Shown here piece by piece: positions 6,655 to 12,379 of a stretch of DNA of 12,379 nt (position 1 is the first letter of the stretch; the number at the start of each line of letters is the position of its first letter). The DNA comes from an uncultured Pseudomonadota bacterium. GTDB taxonomy: Bacteria > Pseudomonadota > Alphaproteobacteria > RF32 > CAG-239. The stretch is taken from NCBI GenBank assembly GCA_902796625.1, contig CADBPX010000118.1, forward strand, positions 1 to 12,379, read 5' to 3'. The notes beneath the pieces were generated by a model that saw only the letters and a list, made by a program, of their open reading frames with translations, was not told the DNA's origin and searched no databases. The position numbers and the translations under genes were made by a program.

Positions 6655-8004
6655 ATGGAATATAGTGAGCAAATTGTTAAATACTTTCTTAGGTCTCTGA
6701 CTAAAGGCGATAAAAATCGAAAAGTAGCCTATTTGGAAAATCTAGATCCGCAAAATCTGGATATGTTTTTATCAATTTCCAAAGATGATTTAATTGAATT
6801 GATGAAAAAATCCAATTATTCGTCTCAAATGCAGGATGAAATACTGAGCGCCATTGAAGCAATAAGAGAACAGGAAAAAGCCAAAAACCAACAACCGGAG
6901 AACAGCTCGGAACATGAAGACAACGCTCCGGAAGATAACGAGCAAGAAAATCCGCAGACCCCGGATGCTGACGAGCTTGAAGATAATGCTCCGGAAGATG
7001 ATAAGCAAGAAAATCCGCAGACCCCGGATGCTGACGAGCTTAAAGATAATGCTCCGGAAGATAACGAGCAAGAAAATCCGCAGGCCCCAGATACTGACGA
7101 GCTTGAAGATAATGCTCCGAAAGATGATGAGCAAGAAACTCCGCAGGCTCCGGAAGAACTAACCCCTCCATTGACCGTTAATGAAATTGAAGACCATGAC
7201 AACAACCCTACTCGCGAAGCAGATTACTCGAATTCTCCGGAATGGGTACAGGAAAAATGTCAATGGTATCAAGCACAGAACTTACCGGCTTTTCGCCTCA
7301 ACCTTCCCAGCGAGCAGAATCCGCAGGAATTCGAAGCCGAATTTGCCGGGGCAACCGTACACTATGCCACCCCAAATGATGTTAGCGTTTCTAAGGATGC
7401 CGGATTTAAGGTTTACGATACCATCTTAAAAGAGCCGCAAAACAAAGATCGGGAAATTGAATTTCCACTCAACGCGTCAACTCATTTATCGACCATGTTA
7501 TTTGCGGCCAGCATTATTAATGGTAATAAAATTACCGGTTTTGACACCAATAAGTTTGACATAAATCTGCTTAATAAAGCCGTTGAAAACGGTGAAATGA
7601 CAACAGAACAGCTGAATACTGTTACTAGTGCCTATCAACAATTACAACCTCAGAGAGTCGAAGAAAATGAAAACTCAGAACAACCGGTTGAAAATAACCC
7701 AGAAAGACCAGATACGGAACTTGAGGAGAATCCTGTAGCTGAGACTGAAAATCGTCCGACCAATGAAAACATCGAGCCGGAAGTTCCTAATGGGGAAGAA
7801 TCAAAAGAAGACAAAGACAACGAAATGAGTACTGCTTCAGTTTGCAGTCAAAAGCTAGATCAAATTCGTTCCCGAATTAAGCCTCAAGCTCAAACAGATC
7901 TTCGTAGCTTAAGTGGCAGAACGCAAAATATAAATCGGCAACACAAGCAAGGCCGCATAGATGTTTCGAAATTAAGATACATCAAACAAAGAGAACTGCA
8001 ATAA
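6655..8004 (+). CDS. Uncharacterised acidic-repeat protein (449 residues)
   Basis: I do not recognise this protein. Its layout is modular. Residues 1-74 look helical and well ordered. Residues 85-168 are four tandem 21-residue acidic, Pro-rich repeats (consensus DELEDNAPEDxEQENPQxPDA). Residues about 190-333 look folded, with mixed hydrophobic pattern and segments such as GATVHYATPNDVSVSKDAGF and LSTMLFAASIINGNKITGF. Residues 335-392 are a second acidic, Pro/Glu/Asn-rich linker without exact repeats. Residues 393-449 form a basic, Arg/Lys/Gln-rich tail (DQIRSRIKPQ onward). No signal peptide or membrane segment is seen. The acidic linkers and basic tail suggest flexible tethers between binding modules, which is inference. 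AGGAG (6642-6646) lies 8 bases before the ATG and a strong promoter lies just upstream. The next gene starts 12 bases after its stop, so the two are probably co-transcribed. Confidence 0.85.
   Translation: MEYSEQIVKYFLRSLTKGDKNRKVAYLENLDPQNLDMFLSISKDDLIELMKKSNYSSQMQDEILSAIEAIREQEKAKNQQPENSSEHEDNAPEDNEQENPQTPDADELEDNAPEDDKQENPQTPDADELKDNAPEDNEQENPQAPDTDELEDNAPKDDEQETPQAPEELTPPLTVNEIEDHDNNPTREADYSNSPEWVQEKCQWYQAQNLPAFRLNLPSEQNPQEFEAEFAGATVHYATPNDVSVSKDAGFKVYDTILKEPQNKDREIEFPLNASTHLSTMLFAASIINGNKITGFDTNKFDINLLNKAVENGEMTTEQLNTVTSAYQQLQPQRVEENENSEQPVENNPERPDTELEENPVAETENRPTNENIEPEVPNGEESKEDKDNEMSTASVCSQKLDQIRSRIKPQAQTDLRSLSGRTQNINRQHKQGRIDVSKLRYIKQRELQ
6907..7158 (+). repeat. Four tandem copies of a 63-bp in-frame repeat
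   Basis: The copies are 6907-6969, 6970-7032, 7033-7095 and 7096-7158. Each encodes 21 residues, so gain or loss of copies would keep the frame. The first copy starts differently (Ser-Glu-His instead of Asp-Glu-Leu) and the last ends in Pro-Glu-Glu. The second and third copies differ at about 7 of 63 bases by hand count. The repeat creates long spurious open frames in other frames and on the opposite strand. Confidence 0.95.
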
Positions 8005-8016
8005 AAGGAGGATATT

Positions 8017-8961
8017 ATGGGGAAACTTGATGACGCTCTGGTTCAAGAATTTTGCAAAGCTTATCAAATTGACTTAAGCTATTCTGCGGATATGAGTGAA
8101 GAAAAAAAGAAAGAAATTGATGCCATTTTTGAAAGCTCATACGGCTCCAAATTTGCGCTTTGGCAGAAAACTCCGGAAAGTGTCCGTAATTACTATTTCG
8201 GACGCGTCCCGATTGAGATTCTTGATGCTGTTTCTCGTTGTGATGAAAGTACCTTGCGTGAATTAAGTGTAAATCCGAGCATGACTAAAACCGAGATTGA
8301 ACAATACCAACTTGAAGGTAAATATAATGATCCGGTTTATTCGGATGAAATTATCCGCGGAACAGTTACCTTTACCGCCGCACTGGCCGCTGGATATACT
8401 ATTGCTGAAGCTACCGAATTGGCACAGAATCGCTTGTTCCGTCAATCCTTGGAAGAAAAGGCTCGTAACGGCACCTTAACGGCTGAAGAAAAAGAACAAT
8501 GGCGACAAAGCCGGATAAGCGACCGTGATGTAATTTTGCGCCACAAAGCCGAAAATGAACCAGAACGCGTTTTAATGTACTTATTGAATAAGCATCGACT
8601 GGGTGAAATAGATAATGACAAACTTATGCCAATGCTTGCTGATATTATTCAAAAAATTGAAACTCAGGGACGGCAACCGGAATTAGAAAAATTGCTTGAA
8701 AAACCGCGTTATCAAAACATGATAAAACTTCTTGACGAAGGAAGCCAAGAAATTTTAGCCGGCATTCGGCAAAAAGATTTCTCCCAGTTAAACAATTCCA
8801 ATATTGATTTTAAAGCTTGGGAAAGATCAGATGTTCCGGCCGATATTGCCCGTTTCCGCGACAGTCAACAATACGAACACACACGGGTACAAGATATGAA
8901 TATCTCCAAGCAAGATCTTTTGAATTACGTATCCAATATACGCCAAAAACAAAAAAGTTAA
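8017..8961 (+). CDS. Uncharacterised charged helical protein (314 residues)
   Basis: I do not recognise this protein. The ATG at 8017 follows an excellent ribosome site, AAGGAGG (8005-8011), with a 5-base spacer. The stop of the acidic-repeat gene is 12 bases upstream, so the two genes probably form one transcript and may act together. The product is highly charged, rich in Glu, Lys, Arg and Gln, and predicted helical by eye. It has no signal peptide. The one moderately hydrophobic stretch, GTVTFTAALAAGYTIAEA (around residue 115-130), is short and Thr/Ala-rich, more like a buried helix than a membrane span. Two direct-looking helical segments, EEKARNGTLTAEEKEQWRQ and HRLGEIDNDKLMPMLADII, hint at a repeat-type helical fold, but no family or active site was recognised. 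A hairpin terminator follows directly. Coding confidence is high; function is unknown. Confidence 0.87.
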   Translation: MGKLDDALVQEFCKAYQIDLSYSADMSEEKKKEIDAIFESSYGSKFALWQKTPESVRNYYFGRVPIEILDAVSRCDESTLRELSVNPSMTKTEIEQYQLEGKYNDPVYSDEIIRGTVTFTAALAAGYTIAEATELAQNRLFRQSLEEKARNGTLTAEEKEQWRQSRISDRDVILRHKAENEPERVLMYLLNKHRLGEIDNDKLMPMLADIIQKIETQGRQPELEKLLEKPRYQNMIKLLDEGSQEILAGIRQKDFSQLNNSNIDFKAWERSDVPADIARFRDSQQYEHTRVQDMNISKQDLLNYVSNIRQKQKS

Positions 8962-8969
8962 AATTAAAG

Positions 8970-8995
8970 AACGGAGATTTCAATCTCCGTTTTTT
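8970..8995. terminator. Bidirectional intrinsic terminator between the unknown block and the rod operon
   Basis: A perfect 9-bp stem, AACGGAGAT (8970-8978) with ATCTCCGTT (8983-8991), closes a TTCA loop and runs into T residues to 8995 on the plus strand. It ends the rightward unknown genes. Read leftward, the stem is followed by an interrupted T-rich tract (TTCTTTAATTTT), so it can also end the rodA transcript. Its T tract overlaps the rodA stop codon (8994-8996). Confidence 0.85.
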
Positions 8996-10130
8996 AATCC
9001 TCAATAGAAATATTGCTGTTCTGGCTTACCGACATACAGAGGATAATACCAAAACTTACCATAATTGAAAACATTACCGTTCCGCCATAAGATATCAACG
9101 GCAACGGAATTCCTACCACCGGCAGAACCCCCATTACCATGGCAATATTGATAAATACATAAAGGAAATAGTTGGTATTTAATCCTAAAATAACTAACTT
9201 AGCAAAGTAATTTCTGGTACGAAACGCGAATAAATATCCCAAAGCAATAATCATCATATTAATAAAAATAATTGATAAACTTCCTAACATTCCGAATTCT
9301 TCCGAAAACATCGTAAAAATAAAGTCCGTATGTTTTTCCGGCAAAAAATTTAAATGCGTCTGAGTTCCATGCAAAAATCCCTTACCGAAAATTCCCCCGG
9401 AACCGAAGGCTATTTTTGATTGAATAATGTGATATCCTGCTCCTAATGGGTCACGTTCCGGATCTAAGAAAGTCAGAACACGATTGCGCTGATATTCATG
9501 TAAAAAATTCCACACAATCGGCAATAATGCACCTCCTGCACCACCAACAGCAACAAATTTCCACCATTGCACACCGGCAACAAAAAACATAATTGCCGAC
9601 GTAAACAAGACCATCAGTCCGGTTCCCAAGTCCGGTTCCAAAACTATCATTACTACCGGCAACAACACCATAGCTGCCGGAATAATAATACCGCGCACCG
9701 AACGAATTCCCTGCATGGTAATTGCATTAAAATAGCGCGCTAAAAACAGTACCATACCGATTTTCATCAACTCAGACGGTTGAATTTTAAACAATCCCAA
9801 ATTAATCCATCTTTGCGCACCCATTCCGACATGGCCGCCTATTTCAACTGCAAACAGCAACAACAGCGATATAAAATAAAACCAGTAAGCATATTTATAA
9901 TAATAACGCATATCCACAACAGCCATTATCAGCATTAATGCAAAAGCCAACACAAAGCGACTGATGTGCTTTAATGCCCATGGATTCCAACTGCCGTTTG
10001 CCGCCGAATACAGAGTAATTGTACCGATAAGGGCCAATAGAATAATCAAACCGATATAAGTAAAGCTCATCCGCCAAAACTTATCACGTAATCCGGATCC
10101 TCGCCCCAAAAAATCCATTCTATAATACAT
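8994..10130 (-). CDS. rodA: Rod-shape SEDS peptidoglycan glycosyltransferase RodA
   Basis: RodA is an inner-membrane SEDS-family enzyme that polymerises lipid II into glycan strands for side-wall growth, working with PBP2. The 378-residue protein is highly hydrophobic with about ten membrane segments. Family blocks are visible: AQRWINLGLFKIQPSELMK (105-123), EPDLGTG (165-171), the loop with FLDPERDPLGAGYH (221-234) and QSKIAFGSGGIFGKG (237-251), then LPEKHTDFIF (263-272). The last block carries Asp269, equivalent to the essential Asp262 of E. coli RodA. The terminal block PLPLISYGGT is present as well. The ATG at 10130 has an AGGAG ribosome site overlapping the TAG stop of mrdA, 9 bases upstream, indicating translational coupling. 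It is the last gene of the mreD-mrdA-rodA cluster. Confidence 0.96.
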   Translation of the reverse strand: MYYRMDFLGRGSGLRDKFWRMSFTYIGLIILLALIGTITLYSAANGSWNPWALKHISRFVLAFALMLIMAVVDMRYYYKYAYWFYFISLLLLFAVEIGGHVGMGAQRWINLGLFKIQPSELMKIGMVLFLARYFNAITMQGIRSVRGIIIPAAMVLLPVVMIVLEPDLGTGLMVLFTSAIMFFVAGVQWWKFVAVGGAGGALLPIVWNFLHEYQRNRVLTFLDPERDPLGAGYHIIQSKIAFGSGGIFGKGFLHGTQTHLNFLPEKHTDFIFTMFSEEFGMLGSLSIIFINMMIIALGYLFAFRTRNYFAKLVILGLNTNYFLYVFINIAMVMGVLPVVGIPLPLISYGGTVMFSIMVSFGIILCMSVSQNSNISIED

Positions 10131-10139
10131 TGCTTACTC

Positions 10140-11948
10140 CTATTTTATATCCAATAATAAAGCCTTTTGCAAAATCTTACTGGCAATCGGAGCTGCCACA
10201 CCTGATCCTGACGAACCATGTTCAACAATAACCGCAACGGCATACCGCGGATTATCTATCGGAGTAAAGCCGATAAACAGTGCATGATTACGCAAACGCC
10301 ACGGCAATTTTTCCTCTCGGGTAATACCTCGTCGCCGCTCTTGCATTGAAATGCGCCGCACTTGAGTTGTTCCGGTTTTGCCACCCATTTGCGCGCCATT
10401 AATATTAAACCGTGCTTTTCCGGCTGTACCTCCCAAACCGTTCACAACCTCAAACATTCCCTGTTTGACAATTTCTATATGCCGCCGCGAGATATCCAGC
10501 CGTTTAATTTTGTTTAATTGTTTATCCGTCGGCTTAATAAAGGTCGGCTTAATAGCATATCCGCCGTTTACGATTCGCGCCAACATTGTAGCCAATTGCA
10601 AAGGTGTTACCAACACATAACCTTGCCCGATGCCTGAATTAGCCGAATCCCCTCGCGTCCAAGCAGTTCCGTAACGTGATTTTTTCCAACTTTGTGATGG
10701 AATTAAACCGCCCTTTTCATTATCCAAACCAACATGCAGAACTTGCCCCAAGCCTAAACGTTCAGCCATTGATTGAATTTTATCAATACCGACTTTCAGC
10801 GCTGTTTCATAGAAAAAAATATCACATGAATGCTTTAATGCTTCAATAACATTTAAATTACCATGGCCGGAATGCTTCCAACAGTGGAACTTAGTTGTGC
10901 CGACATCCATCGCTCCTAAACAATTATATTTGGTATTTACATTAATTGCCCCGGCTTCTAAAGCAGCCAAAGCGACCACAATCTTAAAGGTTGAACCGGG
11001 AGAATATTGGCCGGATACGGCCTTATTTATCAGAGGAGTCCGTTCATTATTGAGAAGAGCATTCCAGTGTTTATAACTGATACCATTGGTAAACAAATTC
11101 GGATCAAAAGATGGTGTTGAAACTAAAGCTAATATTTCACCGGTATTCACGTTTAAAACCACGGCCGCTCCACTATTATCGCCAAATGCTTCATAGGCTG
11201 CTTTTTGCAACCGTGAATCAATGGTAATTGTTAAACTATCCCCCTCTTTACCTCCTTTACGTTCAATTTCTTTCATTACCCTTCCATAGGCATTAACTTC
11301 CAGTTTTACCGTGCCTCCGGTACCTTGTAGCCTATAATCAAACGATTTTTCCAAACCTGACTTACCGATTTTAAATCCCGGCACCAAATACAACGGACTG
11401 TCTTTTTTATCCTTATCGGCAACCGGACCAACATATCCCAAAACATGAGCATACAAGTCAGCATAAGGGTAATAACGGCTCAAACCTTCATCAATTTCAA
11501 TTCCCGGCAAATCCGGAGCATTGAGTAAAATTTTTGACACATCGTTCCATGGCAAGCCGTCTTTCAGTTTAATAGGAATAAAACGTTGTTTTTGCTTTAT
11601 GTTTTTTTCTATACGCTGCTGTTCATCATCGGTTAAATCGATAATATTACCAAAATTTGTGAGAGTGTCATGAATATTCGGAGCTTGTTCGGCAATCAGC
11701 AAAGCCTGAAAATTTTGTTCATTTTTTGCAATAATTTCTCCGTTACGATCATAAATTACCCCGCGCGGCGGCACCAAAAAACGAGTAGATATCCGATTTT
11801 CATCAGACATAACCCTATACTTTGCCGAATCATAAACTTGTAAATAATAAAGTCTGGAAACAATAACAACAAGAGCAATCAGATTAAAAACAATAACCCA
11901 AATGACCCGATGTCCGAAAATGCGACTTTTTTCATCAATTCTGCTCAT
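10140..11948 (-). CDS. mrdA: Penicillin-binding protein 2, peptidoglycan transpeptidase
   Basis: PBP2 cross-links side-wall peptidoglycan in the periplasm and is the partner of RodA. It is about 602 residues, typical of the class B enzyme. A single N-terminal membrane anchor (residues about 15-32) is followed by the PPRGVIYDRNG block (60-70) that opens the PBP dimerisation domain. The transpeptidase domain has all three motifs: STFK with catalytic Ser319, SCD at 374-376, and KTG at 524-526. The ATG at 11948 is preferred over a GTG at 11951. Either way the start lies inside the end of mreD, giving a 14- to 17-base overlap that suggests coupled translation. No catalytic residue is missing. The gene is flanked by mreD and rodA as in other rod-shaped alphaproteobacteria. 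Confidence 0.97.
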   Translation of the reverse strand: MSRIDEKSRIFGHRVIWVIVFNLIALVVIVSRLYYLQVYDSAKYRVMSDENRISTRFLVPPRGVIYDRNGEIIAKNEQNFQALLIAEQAPNIHDTLTNFGNIIDLTDDEQQRIEKNIKQKQRFIPIKLKDGLPWNDVSKILLNAPDLPGIEIDEGLSRYYPYADLYAHVLGYVGPVADKDKKDSPLYLVPGFKIGKSGLEKSFDYRLQGTGGTVKLEVNAYGRVMKEIERKGGKEGDSLTITIDSRLQKAAYEAFGDNSGAAVVLNVNTGEILALVSTPSFDPNLFTNGISYKHWNALLNNERTPLINKAVSGQYSPGSTFKIVVALAALEAGAINVNTKYNCLGAMDVGTTKFHCWKHSGHGNLNVIEALKHSCDIFFYETALKVGIDKIQSMAERLGLGQVLHVGLDNEKGGLIPSQSWKKSRYGTAWTRGDSANSGIGQGYVLVTPLQLATMLARIVNGGYAIKPTFIKPTDKQLNKIKRLDISRRHIEIVKQGMFEVVNGLGGTAGKARFNINGAQMGGKTGTTQVRRISMQERRRGITREEKLPWRLRNHALFIGFTPIDNPRYAVAVIVEHGSSGSGVAAPIASKILQKALLLDIK

Positions 11949-12379
11949 CACTTTGTTCCATTGTAATAAATTTATTTTGCCCTAATGCATTCAGATAAAC
12001 AATCAAAGGATAAAACATAATGGTCGCGGAAAAATTTATAAATGCCTCCGATAACAACAATATTTTTCCATAATACATCATTAACATAATCCATTTGAGC
12101 AAAATAAAGAACAATCCGAAAAGGGCGAAAAAAAACCAATTGGCATAAAATGACATATTGAGCAGATATCGGGAAAACTGTCGTATCAATAAGGCAAAGA
12201 ACAGCACACAAACAACATTTATACCAATGGGCGATGAACTGTGAACATCTATGACTAAACCGACCAAAAAAGCCAAAAGATAACTACTGACCAGTCCTTG
12301 ACGAAAAGCCCAATAATAAACTCCGATAATGCCGACTGTCGGCCGAAAAAAGTTCATTTGGAAAGAGCTGAACGGCACG
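11935..12379 (-). CDS. mreD: Rod-shape-determining protein MreD, C-terminal part (cut by right edge)
   Basis: MreD is a small inner-membrane protein of the MreBCD elongation complex. About 148 codons are visible and the frame is still open at the window edge. The family is usually about 160-175 residues, so roughly the first 20-25 are missing. The visible part has several membrane segments and the family-typical stretch LVSSYLLAFLVGLVIDVHSSSPIG, quoted here in part: GLVSSYLLAF then GLVIDVHSSSPIGIN. The GTG at 12376-12378 is more likely an internal Val codon than the start, because the sequence after it begins mid-domain. Its TGA stop overlaps the start of mrdA. mreC and mreB would be expected upstream, outside the window. 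Confidence 0.9.
   Translation of the reverse strand, partial: VPFSSFQMNFFRPTVGIIGVYYWAFRQGLVSSYLLAFLVGLVIDVHSSSPIGINVVCVLFFALLIRQFSRYLLNMSFYANWFFFALFGLFFILLKWIMLMMYYGKILLLSEAFINFSATIMFYPLIVYLNALGQNKFITMEQSDEQN

Noticed and set aside
6907..7158. Regularly spaced repeats as a possible CRISPR array
   Set aside because: The 63-bp units are contiguous with no unique spacers, stay in frame, and encode protein.
6825..7205. Leftward Ser/Cys/Gly-rich repetitive open frame, and other frames over the same region
   Set aside because: They are by-products of the 63-bp tandem repeat in the true rightward gene; no ribosome site supports them.

Overview
The window looks like chromosomal DNA from a low-to-moderate GC alphaproteobacterium. 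The gene orders leuS-lptE-holA and mreD-mrdA-rodA and the style of the encoded proteins both point that way. The AT-rich composition suggests one of the uncultured, possibly host- or gut-associated lineages, but that placement is inference.

Left edge (1-432): the 5' part of a leftward gene encodes an exported cysteine-rich protein with a clear signal peptide. It is divergent from truA. Positions 433-1173 hold truA (tRNA pseudouridine synthase A), intact in frame, but the catalytic aspartate of the GRTDxGVHA motif is a tyrosine. Positions 1175-5244 hold a leftward operon, leuS (leucyl-tRNA synthetase), lptE (LPS-assembly lipoprotein) and holA (DNA polymerase III delta). Its genes overlap by about 11 bases, and it converges on truA with a 1-base gap. 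A probable terminator for it lies inside the 3' end of truA.

Centre (5390-8961): three rightward genes of unknown function lie between the two housekeeping blocks. They encode a 408-residue helical protein, a 449-residue protein with four tandem 21-residue acidic repeats, and a 314-residue charged helical protein. The second and third are separated by only 12 bases. The second also has a good extended -10 promoter that overlaps the stop codon of the first. A hairpin terminator, usable in both directions, closes this block.

Right side (8994-12379): a leftward elongasome cluster, mreD (cut by the window edge), mrdA (PBP2) and rodA, makes side-wall peptidoglycan. RodA polymerises glycan strands from lipid II, PBP2 cross-links them, and MreD belongs to the MreBCD scaffold. 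mreB and mreC would be expected just beyond the right edge.

The two most interesting points are the TruA active-site substitution and the unassigned three-gene block. No RNA genes, insertion sequences, CRISPR arrays or integrase genes were seen.
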